Of a DNA stretch of 64,000 bases, positions 49,168 through 59,239 are shown piece by piece. Position 1 is the stretch's first letter. Every line of letters starts with the position of its first letter. Under the pieces are notes generated by a model. That model did no database searches. It saw only the letters and a program-made list of their open reading frames with translations, and was not told the DNA's origin. Origin of the DNA: Actinomadura nitritigenes (GTDB lineage Bacteria; Actinomycetota; Actinomycetes; Streptosporangiales; Streptosporangiaceae). The stretch spans positions 434,001-498,000 of the forward strand of contig NZ_JAGEOK010000001.1 of the NCBI RefSeq assembly GCF_017573545.1, given 5' to 3'. The translations under genes were made by a program, and so were the position numbers.

Positions 49168-50916
49168 ATGCCGCGCCGTCGCGCCGTCCTGTCCACCTCC
49201 GCCGCCGCGCTCATCGCGGCGGGCGGTGTGAGCGCCCTCCCGGCCCACGCGGCCGACGCCTACACGGTCCGGACGCTGCATTTCGACGTCGCGGTCGGCC
49301 CGAAGCACGACCAGCACTGCGACGTGGTCGGCGACCTCTACCTGCCGTCCGCCGCGTCCGCCGCGCACCGGGTGCCCGCCGTCCTCACCACCAACGGGTT
49401 CGGCGGGTCCAAGGACGACCAGGCGGGGCTCGGCAGGACGTACGCGCAGCGCGGGTACGCCGTGCTGTCGTACTCCGGGCTCGGGTTCGGCGGCAGCGGC
49501 TGCCGCATCACCCTCGACCACCCCGACTGGGACGGCGCCGCGGCGAGCCAGCTCGTCGACTACCTGGCCGGCAAGAAGGCCGCCAAGGACGGGACGCGGC
49601 TGGACGCCGTCAGGCTGGACCGGGCCGGCGACCCGCGCGTCGGCATGGTCGGCGGCTCCTACGGCGGCCAGATCCAGTTCGCCGCCGCCGGCGTCGACCG
49701 CCGGATCGACACGATCGTCCCGATGATCACCTGGCGCGACCTGCGCTACTCGCTCGCCCCGAACAACCAGGTCGTCGGCGGGAGGCCGAGCGCCGACCCC
49801 GGCGTCACCAAGCTGGTCTGGGCGCTCGGGTTCTTCGGCGAGGGCGTGTCCGCCGGGCTCACCAACGGCAAGGTCGACCCGGGACGGCTGCTCGGCTGCC
49901 CGAACTTCCCGACGATCCTGTGCCAGGCCGTGGGCGAGAGCCTCGTCTTCGGCGTGCCGCAGCAGGCCAGCATGGCGTACATGAAGGCCGCGTCCGTCGC
50001 GTCCTACATGCCGAAGATCACGGTGCCGACCCTGATCGTCCAGGGCGAGACGGACAGCCTCTTCGACCTCCAGGAGGCCACGGCCACCTACAAGCAGCTC
50101 ACCGCGCAGGGCACCTTGGTCAAGATGATCTGGCAGTCGCCGGGGCACAGCGGCGGCCAGGTCCCCGGTGACGGCGACCTCGCCGACGTCACCGGCAGCT
50201 ACACCGGGCAGCGCGTCGCCGCCTGGTTCGACCACTACCTCATGGGCCGCTCCACCGGAACCGGCCCGGCGTTCACCTACTTCCGCCCCTGGGTGAAGTA
50301 CCAGGGCAACGCCGCGCCCGCCTACGGCACCGCGGCCGCGCGGAACCGCACGCTGTACCTCTCCGGCAAGGACCGGCTCGTCGCCGACCGCAAGGCCGTC
50401 GCCAAGGGCGCCGCGAGCTACGCCAACCTGCCGTGGATCCCGACGTCGTTCTCCGAGGTCTCCGCCGTGCAGGGCGCGCTCGGCCTGGACGGCGTCGCGC
50501 CCGCCGACGCCCCCGGCACCTCCGTCGCCTGGACCGGCGCCCCGCTCGCCGCCGACACCGACGTCGTCGGCTCCCCCACCCTCACGGTCCGGCTGGACTC
50601 CCCCGCCGCCGTGCGGTCGCAGGAGTCCGGCGTCAACGGGCGCCTCATCCTGTTCGCCAAGCTGTACGACGTCGCCCCGGACGGCTCCGTCTCGCTCGTC
50701 CACCGGCTCGTCTCCCCCGTGCGGGTCGACGACGTCCGCAAGCCGCTGACGGTCGCGCTGCCGTCGATCGTGCACCGGTTCGCCAAGGGCCACCGGCTGC
50801 GCGTCGCCATCGCCTCCAGCGACCTGTCCTACCTGGGCAACCGGAGCGTCCTGCCGGTCACCGTCCGCACCGGGCCCGCCGAGCCCGGCGTGCTCACCCT
50901 GCCCGCCCTGCGGTGA
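49168..50916 (+). CDS. Secreted X-Pro dipeptidyl-peptidase/S15-like alpha/beta hydrolase
   Basis: A 582-residue exported enzyme. The signal peptide 'MPRRRAVLSTSAAALIAAGG' ends near 'PAHAADA' (about 29). The hydrolase core has the nucleophile elbow 'VGGSYGGQIQ' (Ser about 165), an acid in 'VQGETDSLFD' and His in 'QSPGHSGGQ'. The C-terminal 200 residues form a galactose-binding-like PepX_C domain ('SPTLTVRLDSPAA', 'RLRVAIASSDLSYL'). Peptide or acyl-ester substrates are both known for this fold. It is monocistronic. Confidence 0.87.
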   Translation: MPRRRAVLSTSAAALIAAGGVSALPAHAADAYTVRTLHFDVAVGPKHDQHCDVVGDLYLPSAASAAHRVPAVLTTNGFGGSKDDQAGLGRTYAQRGYAVLSYSGLGFGGSGCRITLDHPDWDGAAASQLVDYLAGKKAAKDGTRLDAVRLDRAGDPRVGMVGGSYGGQIQFAAAGVDRRIDTIVPMITWRDLRYSLAPNNQVVGGRPSADPGVTKLVWALGFFGEGVSAGLTNGKVDPGRLLGCPNFPTILCQAVGESLVFGVPQQASMAYMKAASVASYMPKITVPTLIVQGETDSLFDLQEATATYKQLTAQGTLVKMIWQSPGHSGGQVPGDGDLADVTGSYTGQRVAAWFDHYLMGRSTGTGPAFTYFRPWVKYQGNAAPAYGTAAARNRTLYLSGKDRLVADRKAVAKGAASYANLPWIPTSFSEVSAVQGALGLDGVAPADAPGTSVAWTGAPLAADTDVVGSPTLTVRLDSPAAVRSQESGVNGRLILFAKLYDVAPDGSVSLVHRLVSPVRVDDVRKPLTVALPSIVHRFAKGHRLRVAIASSDLSYLGNRSVLPVTVRTGPAEPGVLTLPALR

Positions 50917-50991
50917 GCGCGTAGCGGGGACCGCCGCCGGTTCGTCCCCGCGGGGGCGGACCGGCGGGCGAAATGATCGTAAGCTGGCGGC

Positions 50992-51555
50992 ATGCCGGAC
51001 GGTCGCCCCTCATGCACCTGCGTGATCTGCCGCGACTACGGGGACCGCGACCGCCTCGACAACTTCCAGCTCCGCACCATCGTGCACATCACCCAGTACG
51101 GGTGGAGCGTCGTCCTCGTCCATCCCGACGCCGACGGACCCGGCTGGGCGTACACCATCGGCCTCTGGCACAGCCACGGCGCGCCCGAGCTGGCGATGTT
51201 CGGCGGCGACGTGTACGAGACCGAGGAGGTGCTCAACGCCCTCGGCCGGGAGGCGGCGGAGGGCCGGGCGCCCGCCGACGGCGAGCGCCGCGAGGGCGCC
51301 GTCCGCGGCCAGACCGCCGCGTTCCGCGCCGTCGACCCGCGCTGGTACGAGGGCCTGTTCCGCGGCGCGGTCGCCTTCTACCGCCGGCCGCCGCTGCCGT
51401 TCCTGCAGGTCGTCTGGCCCAACGCCGAGGGCCTGTTCCCCTGGCAGCCCGGCACCGACCTGCAGTTCCGGCACTCCCAGCCATGGCTGTGGCTCGCCCC
51501 CACCCAGCATCCCGCCGGAGCCTGGACGCGCCGCCACACCGCCGGCCACGGCTGA
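50992..51555 (+). CDS. DUF4262 protein
   Basis: A 187-residue protein. The DUF4262 core is 'GWSVVLVHPDADGPGWAYTIGLWHSHGAPELAMFG' read in pieces over 37-72, preceded by the N-terminal cysteine set 'SCTCVICRDYGD' (C8, C10, C13). 'PFLQVVWPNAEGLFPWQPG' is near the C-terminus. No activity is known for the family; members often sit near toxin or hypothetical genes. The ATG lies 6 nt after TAAGCT, a leaderless-type start. Confidence 0.83.
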   Translation: MPDGRPSCTCVICRDYGDRDRLDNFQLRTIVHITQYGWSVVLVHPDADGPGWAYTIGLWHSHGAPELAMFGGDVYETEEVLNALGREAAEGRAPADGERREGAVRGQTAAFRAVDPRWYEGLFRGAVAFYRRPPLPFLQVVWPNAEGLFPWQPGTDLQFRHSQPWLWLAPTQHPAGAWTRRHTAGHG

Positions 51556-51649
51556 CCCGCCGCGCCCGCCCGAGCACGGATGATCAGCCGCCGGTGATCG
51601 CGCACGCCGGATCGGGCACGGCGCGCCGGGCAGGGCATACGATCGGCGG

Positions 51650-52180
51650 GTGTACGGGCCGATCGCCGAGACCATCCGGACCCAGCGCCTCGTCCTGGAG
51701 CCGCTGGCGGTCCACCACGCCGACGAGATGGCCCCCGTCCTCGACGACCCGCGCCTGCACGCCTACATCGGCGGCGAGCCCCTCACCCTCGACGAGCTCC
51801 GCGCCCGCTACGAGCACCTCGTCGCCGGGCCCGCCCCCTTCCACCAGGAGTACTGGCTCAACTGGATCGTCCGCCGCGCCCGCGACGGGCAGGCCATCGG
51901 CTACGTCCAGGCGACCGTCACGCCCGCGCCAGGCGGGCCGCAGGCCGCGCTCGCCTGGGTGATCGCCATGCCCTACCAGGGGTTCGGCTTCGCCACCGAG
52001 GCCGCCCGCGCGCTCGCCGGCTGGCTCACCGGGCACGGCATCGCGGTGCTCACCGCCGCGATCCACCCGGGCAACCGGGCCTCGGCGTCCGTCGCGTCCC
52101 GCCTCGGGCTGCGCCCCACCGACGAGACCGCCGACGGCGAGACGATCTGGCGCCTTCCCCGCGCGGACCCGCCCCCGTGA
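51650..52180 (+). CDS. GNAT-family N-acetyltransferase (RimJ/RimL-like)
   Basis: A 176-residue acetyltransferase. 'IRTQRLVLEPLAVHHADEMAPVL' is the usual RimJ/RimL-type start; motif A is 'AWVIAMPYQGFGFATEAARALAGWL' in pieces (about 103-127) with the acetyl-CoA P-loop 'YQGFGFATEA', and motif B is 'HPGNRASASVASRLGLRPTDE'. It acetylates a small molecule or protein N-terminus; target unknown. GTG at 51650 lies 6 nt after TACGAT. Confidence 0.87.
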   Translation: MYGPIAETIRTQRLVLEPLAVHHADEMAPVLDDPRLHAYIGGEPLTLDELRARYEHLVAGPAPFHQEYWLNWIVRRARDGQAIGYVQATVTPAPGGPQAALAWVIAMPYQGFGFATEAARALAGWLTGHGIAVLTAAIHPGNRASASVASRLGLRPTDETADGETIWRLPRADPPP

Positions 52181-52287
52181 CACTCTGATATCGCGCCGTG
52201 GCGGGCGGGCAAGGCGGGAGTAGTCCAGAATCGACGGGGAACGCGCTGCGGGGCAGGCGGCATCGGTCGGTCGACGAGAGGGAGCAC

Positions 52288-54378
<2,091 letters not shown>

Positions 54379-54400
54379 CCCCCGAGCCCGGGTTCGGGCC

Positions 54401-54439
54401 GGTTCCGCGTCTCAGGTCCGGTTCCGCTGTCTCAGGTCC
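54401..54439. repeat. Tandem 19/20-bp duplication at convergent gene ends
   Basis: GGTTCCGCGTCTCAGGTCC (54401-54419) is followed directly by GGTTCCGCTGTCTCAGGTCC (54420-54439), identical but for one inserted T. The second copy contains the stop codon of the minus-strand membrane-protein gene. A local slippage duplication. Confidence 0.8.
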
Positions 54440-54833
54440 GACTCACCTCCATGGCGGTGAGGAAGACCAGGACGAACGTGGTGACCGCGATCAGGCCGTG
54501 GAAGACGACGGCGGCGGCCGGGAACGTCTGGTCGCGGCCGCGGGCGTGCCGGCCGCCGCCCCCGACGAGCCAGCGCGTCAGCAGCATGAACCCCTGCAGG
54601 ATCACGACCAGCAGCGCGGCGAACGCGACCCAGGCGAACCCGGCGCGCCCGGTCGCCAGGTAGCCGAGCCAGACGCAGAGGCCGACGACGGCGGCCAGCG
54701 GATGCCCGATCACCACCAGGACCGGGAACCGGGTCACCTTCGTGCCCCGGCCCCCGCTCGTCAGCCATTTGATCAGCAGGTAGCCGCCGGCCGTGGCGGC
54801 GAGGACCCACGCGACGAGTGCGGCGAACTCCAC
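54432..54833 (-). CDS. Four-helix integral membrane protein, unknown
   Basis: A 133-residue protein with four hydrophobic segments: 'VEFAALVAWVLAATAGGYLL', 'PVLVVIGHPLAAVVGLCVWLGYL', 'GFAWVAFAALLVVILQGFMLL' and 'AAVVFHGLIAVTTFVLVFLTA'. The GTG at 54833 is favoured by AGGAG 6 nt upstream; an open frame to 54929 would add a charged N-terminus lacking a site. The second helix His and Pro and the final-helix His are the only notable polar residues. No family is recognised. Confidence 0.72.
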   Translation of the reverse strand: MEFAALVAWVLAATAGGYLLIKWLTSGGRGTKVTRFPVLVVIGHPLAAVVGLCVWLGYLATGRAGFAWVAFAALLVVILQGFMLLTRWLVGGGGRHARGRDQTFPAAAVVFHGLIAVTTFVLVFLTAMEVSRT

Positions 54834-54989
54834 CCCCCGCTCCTTTCGGTGCAGTTCTACGGTCCGTCCCCGCACCAAGTGTCGCGTGCCGATCGCCGCA
54901 CCATGACGGATTCGTGCATATTGCCGCACGCTGAGTGAGCAGGACGGTCAGATCGGCCTTCCCTCCGGGTGCAGTAACTTGTGACTTCT

Positions 54990-55712
54990 ATGCGCACCCT
55001 GACGTCGTCCTCCGACCCCGTCGACCTCGCCGAGCGCTACGCCTACCCGCCGGGCGGCGGGACGTGGCTGCGCGCCAACATGGTCGCCAGCCTGGACGGG
55101 GCGGCGCAGCGCGACGAGCGCAGCGGCGGCCTCGGCAACGCCGCCGACCAGGAGCTGTTCCTGCTGCTGCGCGGGCTCGCCGACGTCGTGATCGTGGGCG
55201 CCGGGACGGTCCGCGCCGAGGGGTACGGGCCGGTCAGGCCGCGCGAGAGCTGGGGCGCGGTGCGCGACGGCCGCCCGCCGGTGCCGCCGCTCGCGGTCGT
55301 CTCCCGCACCCTCGGCCTGGACTTCGACGCGCCCCTGTTCACCGAGGCGGCCGTCCCGACGATCGTGCTCACCACCGCGACCGCCGATCCGGCCCGGCTG
55401 CGGGCGGCGCGGGAGCGCGCGGACGTCATCATCGCCGGCGAGGACTCGCTGGACTTCGCGGTCGCCGTCCGCGAATTGGCGTCGCGCGGGTTCCACCGGC
55501 TGCTGTGCGAGGGCGGCCCCTGGGTGCTGGCGCAGGTCGTGGCGGCCGGGCTGCTGGACGAGCTGTGCCTGACGCTGAGCCCGATGCTGCTCGCCGGGCA
55601 GCCGGCGCGGATCCTGAACGGCCCGCCGTTCCCCGTCCCCCCGGAGTTCCGGCTCGGGCACGTGCTAGAGGAGGACGACTTCCTGTTCCTGCGCTACGCG
55701 CGCAGCCGGTAG
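54990..55712 (+). CDS. RibD C-terminal (pyrimidine reductase) domain protein, copy A
   Basis: A 240-residue RibD_C/dihydrofolate-reductase-fold protein without a deaminase domain. 'WLRANMVASLDGAAQRDERSGGLGNAADQELF' (in pieces) is the substrate/NADPH region, 'VIVGAGTVRAEGYGP' follows, and 'RLLCEGGPWVLAQVVAAGLLDELCLTLSP' (in pieces) is the C-terminal signature. It could reduce the riboflavin precursor or another pyrimidine. It converges on a paralogue and the two overlap by 19 bp at their 3' ends. No other riboflavin genes are nearby. A GTG at 54981 is an alternative start. Confidence 0.87.
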   Translation: MRTLTSSSDPVDLAERYAYPPGGGTWLRANMVASLDGAAQRDERSGGLGNAADQELFLLLRGLADVVIVGAGTVRAEGYGPVRPRESWGAVRDGRPPVPPLAVVSRTLGLDFDAPLFTEAAVPTIVLTTATADPARLRAARERADVIIAGEDSLDFAVAVRELASRGFHRLLCEGGPWVLAQVVAAGLLDELCLTLSPMLLAGQPARILNGPPFPVPPEFRLGHVLEEDDFLFLRYARSR

Positions 55713-56395
55713 CGGACGAACAGGACGCCGTCGTCCAGGTGGACGGCCACGGGCTCGACGGGGACCTCGGCGTCGAGGACGCCGAGCAGGCGCGTGTGGC
55801 GCGGGCTCCCGAGGAGCGCGGGCGCGATGTTGAGGCACAGCTCGTCCACCAGCGACGCCCGGATGAGCGCCGTGGCCAGTGCCGGACCGCCCTCGCAGAG
55901 CAGGTGCTCGTGGCCGAGATCCTCGCGCAGGACGCGCAGGGCTTCGGGGAGGTCGACGTCGTCGTCGCCCGCCGCGACCACCGGGATTCCGGTCGGGACG
56001 GCGCCCCGCGCGCGCTCCGTCGTCACCACGATCGTCGGTGTCTCCGCTTCGGTGAACAGCGGGAGCGTCCAGTCGAGGTCGAGGGAGCGGCTCACCACGG
56101 CGATGGGTGCGGGCGGGCCGCCCCGGCGCGCGCGCAGGTCCGGCCGTAGGCGGGCGGGGCCGAGCCGCCCGGTGCGGGCGGTGGCGGCGCCCACGAGGAT
56201 CGCGCCGGCGAGCGCGCGGAGCGTCCGGAAGACCCGGAAGTCGGCGGCGCCGCCGAGGCCGTCGGTCCAGCCCTCGGCGTCGGTGACCGACCCGTCGGCG
56301 CTCATCACCATGCCGAGCCGCAGCGCGGGCGCGTCGCCGTACGCCTCGTACGGGTCGACGTCCTCGGCGGTGGGTCCGGGCAGCAGACGGCGCAT
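55694..56395 (-). CDS. RibD C-terminal (pyrimidine reductase) domain protein, copy B
   Basis: A 233-residue paralogue of the convergent gene with the same layout: 'LRLGMVMSADGSVTDAEGWTDGLGGAADFRVFRTL' in pieces, 'AILVGAATARTGRLGPAR', 'IAVVSRSLDLDW', 'HLLCEGGPALATALIRASLVDELCLNIAP' in pieces. The two proteins also share '...LFTEA..PTIV.TT' in the middle and 'LF(V/L)RY' at the end. The pair probably arose by inverted duplication and then diverged. Which copy, if either, acts in riboflavin synthesis is open. Confidence 0.87.
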   Translation of the reverse strand: MRRLLPGPTAEDVDPYEAYGDAPALRLGMVMSADGSVTDAEGWTDGLGGAADFRVFRTLRALAGAILVGAATARTGRLGPARLRPDLRARRGGPPAPIAVVSRSLDLDWTLPLFTEAETPTIVVTTERARGAVPTGIPVVAAGDDDVDLPEALRVLREDLGHEHLLCEGGPALATALIRASLVDELCLNIAPALLGSPRHTRLLGVLDAEVPVEPVAVHLDDGVLFVRYRLRA

Positions 56396-56457
56396 GACCT
56401 GCAGGTTACCGAGCCCCGATGCGCCGTTCTGTCGGTGCCGGGGCGCAAGATGGGGGC

Positions 56458-57549
56458 ATGGACCTGCCGATCAGCCCGCCGCTGCCGCCGATGCTGGCCA
56501 AGGCCGTCAAGACCATGCCCCAGGGCGACCTGCTCTACGAGCCGAAATGGGACGGCTTCCGCTGCATCGTCTTCCGCGACGGCGACGAGGTGGAGCTGTC
56601 GAGCCGCGGCGAGAAGCCGCTGACCCGGTACTTCCCCGAGGTGGTCGAGGCGGTGAAGCGGGAGCTGCCCGAGCGGTGCGTGGTGGACGGCGAGATCGTC
56701 GTGCCGCGCGGCACCCGCCTCGACTTCGACACGCTCCAGCAGCGCATCCACCCGGCCGCGTCGCGGATCAAGCTGCTGTCGGAGCGGACGCCCGCCTCGT
56801 TCATCGCGTTCGACCTGCTGGCGGTCGGCGACGAGTCGCTGATGGAGACGCCGCTCGGCGAGCGCCGCCGGCGGCTGGTCGAGACCCTGTCCGGGGCGAA
56901 GGCGCCGATCCACGTGACGCCCGCGTCCGACTCCTACGAGCTGGCGCTGCGCTGGTTCGAGGAGTTCGAGGGCGCCGGGCTCGACGGCGTGGTCGCCAAG
57001 CCGCGCGACGCCGGGTACCAGCCGGACAAGCGGGTGCTGTTCAAGGTCAAGCACGAGCGCACGTGCGACTGCGTGGTGGCCGGCTTCCGCTGGCACAAGT
57101 CCGGGCCGATCGTCGGGTCGCTGCTGCTCGGCCTGTACAACTCCGAGGGCGGCCTGCAGCACGTCGGCGTGGCGGCCTCGTTCACCATGAAGCGCCGCGC
57201 CGAGCTGGTCGAGGAGCTCCAGCCCTACCGGATGGAGGACCTCTCCGGCCACCCGTGGGCGGAGTGGGCGCGGCAGGACGAGGCGACCGCCGACCGCATG
57301 CCCGGCGCCGTCTCCCGCTGGACCGGCAAGAAGGACCTGAGCTGGGTGGCGCTGCGTCCGGAGCTGGTGGTCGAGGTGGCGTACGAGGCGATGGAGGGGA
57401 ACCGGTTCCGGCACACCGCCCGGTTCCGCAACTGGCGCCCCGACCGCACGCCCCGCTCCTGCACCTACGAGCAGCTGGAGGTTCCGGTGGCCTATGACCT
57501 CGACGACATTCTCAACGGCCCCGCCACCAGCCCCCGCGCCGATCGGTGA
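56458..57549 (+). CDS. ligC: ATP-dependent DNA ligase, LigC-like
   Basis: A 363-residue ligase of the short bacterial ATP-dependent type. The adenylated lysine is K30 in 'YEPKWDGFRCI' (motif I). Motif III is 'FIAFDLLAVGD', motif IV 'GAGLDGVVAKP' and motif V 'RVLFKVKHER'. The C-terminal OB domain contains 'GKKDLSWVALRPELVVEVAYEA' in pieces. There is no polymerase or nuclease domain, so it is not LigD; length and motifs fit mycobacterial LigC. Such ligases back up repair or stationary-phase end-joining. Its stop is 25 bp from the convergent TnpB stop. Confidence 0.9.
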   Translation: MDLPISPPLPPMLAKAVKTMPQGDLLYEPKWDGFRCIVFRDGDEVELSSRGEKPLTRYFPEVVEAVKRELPERCVVDGEIVVPRGTRLDFDTLQQRIHPAASRIKLLSERTPASFIAFDLLAVGDESLMETPLGERRRRLVETLSGAKAPIHVTPASDSYELALRWFEEFEGAGLDGVVAKPRDAGYQPDKRVLFKVKHERTCDCVVAGFRWHKSGPIVGSLLLGLYNSEGGLQHVGVAASFTMKRRAELVEELQPYRMEDLSGHPWAEWARQDEATADRMPGAVSRWTGKKDLSWVALRPELVVEVAYEAMEGNRFRHTARFRNWRPDRTPRSCTYEQLEVPVAYDLDDILNGPATSPRADR

Positions 57550-57573
57550 CGCGGGGGCGGTGCGGGTCCCGGG

Positions 57574-58884
57574 TCAGGGCTGGGTCTCGTTGCGGATGGT
57601 CTGGTCGATGAGGGACCGAACTTCGTGAGCACGTATATCCGCGCTGGTTGTTTTGGCATCCTCCCCGTCAACATCGGCGGGGATTTCAGGCTGACCCGGC
57701 GGGTCTGGCTGAGGTTCACGGTTCATCGCCCCGCCCAACGGCTGGAGGGCTCCCCGCACTGCCACCGCATGCCCTGCGGCGATGACGCATATGTTGCGCG
57801 CCGCGTTCACGTCGGCGTTGTCGGTGTACCCACAGGATTGGCACCGGAAGCGCGCTTGGCTCTCGCGCGATTTTCGGTCCACGATCCCGCACTCCGAACA
57901 ACGCTGACTGGTGAACCCGGGATCGACTCGTACGATACGCCCGGCCGCCTTCTGTTCCAGCCGCCGAGCGAAGGCACCCCACATACTGTTTCGGATGGCC
58001 TTGTTAAGGCCTGACTTCTGACTCACGTTGCGCCCCGGGGCTGCGCGGGTGCCACGCGCCGAGCGCGTCATAGCCATCACATTGAGGTCTTCCAAGGCGA
58101 TCCGGTCGAACCGTCGCGCCAGATCGGTGGTCACCTGCTCCACCCAGTCCCGACGGCGATCAGCCGCCCGCGCCTCAAGGCGGGCGATGTGAGCTTTCAA
58201 CTTGGTACGACGCCTCGAGCCGGACCTCGACCGAGTGAGTCGTCGTTGGAGTCGTGACAGCCTCTCCGCCTCTTTGCGAGAGAGACGTGGAGCGCAGAGC
58301 AACTCAGCAGTGCAGAGAGCTGCCGATACGGTAACGCCGCGGTCGACACCCACGCTCGAACCGTCCGCCGGTCCGCGGACCGGATGAGGAATGTGCGCGA
58401 AGGCAAGGTGCCAACGTCCCGCTCGGTCGCAGGTCACACGAAACGATCTGGCTCCCTCAGGCACCGCTCGCGACCAGCAGAAGCGAACCCACCCGACCTT
58501 CGGAATCTTCACCTCACCAGTACGCCGAGACAGGCGCCGCACATCGTCGGGCTTGACTCCGACGATGCGAAAACCCTCATGCCGCCCAGCCTTGCGCCAA
58601 GTGGGGCGACCGTGAGTGCCGTTGAAAAAATTCGCCAGCGACCGCGAAAAATCCCTCAGCGCCTGTTGTTGAACCACTGCCGAGCCGGTGCGCAGCCATG
58701 GAGATTCTGCGCGCGCCTCGGAAAGCTGGCGGCATTGCTCAATGAACGCCGGCGCGGCGCGTCGGCCAGGCCTCCAGTGCCCGTGCTGCTCGACCGCCAG
58801 GTTCCACACGAACCGGGCATGGCGACAATGCTCCAGCATGACGTTCACTTGAGCGGAGGTGGGCCGCAAGCGGTAACGGGACAC
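57574..58884 (-). CDS. tnpB: TnpB (IS200/IS605 family), complete, no TnpA
   Basis: A 436-residue RNA-guided nuclease-type TnpB with all key residues: RuvC D181 ('VGVDRGVTVS'), E265 ('IALEDLNVM') and D358 ('NADVNAARNI'), plus the zinc ribbon C329/C332/C348/C351. The N-terminal HTH_OrfB_IS605 part starts 'SRYRLRPTSAQVNVMLEHCR'. A 70-residue hydrophilic tail follows the last motif, where the overlapping guide RNA (omega RNA) is usually encoded. GTG 58884 is preferred; an ATG 51 bp upstream is in frame. No TnpA is present, so it is an IS1341-type solo element. It adjoins a broken Tat-signal gene. Confidence 0.88.
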   Translation of the reverse strand: MSRYRLRPTSAQVNVMLEHCRHARFVWNLAVEQHGHWRPGRRAAPAFIEQCRQLSEARAESPWLRTGSAVVQQQALRDFSRSLANFFNGTHGRPTWRKAGRHEGFRIVGVKPDDVRRLSRRTGEVKIPKVGWVRFCWSRAVPEGARSFRVTCDRAGRWHLAFAHIPHPVRGPADGSSVGVDRGVTVSAALCTAELLCAPRLSRKEAERLSRLQRRLTRSRSGSRRRTKLKAHIARLEARAADRRRDWVEQVTTDLARRFDRIALEDLNVMAMTRSARGTRAAPGRNVSQKSGLNKAIRNSMWGAFARRLEQKAAGRIVRVDPGFTSQRCSECGIVDRKSRESQARFRCQSCGYTDNADVNAARNICVIAAGHAVAVRGALQPLGGAMNREPQPDPPGQPEIPADVDGEDAKTTSADIRAHEVRSLIDQTIRNETQP

Positions 58885-58933
58885 GCACGGAAGGCTACGG
58901 AGGGGCACTGACAAAACTGCGAGCGCAGCCCCC

Positions 58934-59063
58934 ATGGCCGAACTCGCACGCCCCTGAGCAGGAGATTCTTCCTCGTCGCCGGCGGCCTGACGACCGGCGC
59001 CCTTGCCGTCCCCGGCATCGCCCAGGCCCCCCGGGCGGTGACCTTTCGGAGGTTTTCCGGGTG
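58934..59063 (+). pseudogene. Remnant of a Tat-exported protein gene (signal peptide only)
   Basis: From 58957 the plus strand reads SRRFFLVAGGLTTGALAVPG then IAQA, a textbook twin-arginine signal (SRRxFLK-like) with h-region and AxA-type cleavage site. It stops at 59061-59063, so the mature protein is gone. An ATG at 58934 begins 'MAELARP' in another frame; adding one base to the run of C at 58951-58954 would join the two as one signal peptide. This is a frameshifted, truncated gene next to the TnpB element, and the insertion or an associated deletion probably removed the rest. Confidence 0.65.
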
Positions 59064-59239
59064 ATCACCGGAGAGCCTCATCGCGGCCGGTGACCGCGAG
59101 GCACCGCGGGGATGACGTCCACCGCAACAAAGATGATCTTTTGCGTCCCGCAGGCGAGGGCGGGGAGGCGGTGCTAAGCTGGCGACTTACGAACTGCGCA
59201 CAACAAACCGCACCCTATGAATAGGAGTGTAGCCGAGGC

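Noticed and set aside
59064..59239. Rifamycin-associated element upstream of the HelD-like gene
   Set aside because: No GGGGCTTGC-N-GCAAGGCCC-like inverted repeat found by reading the interval on both strands.
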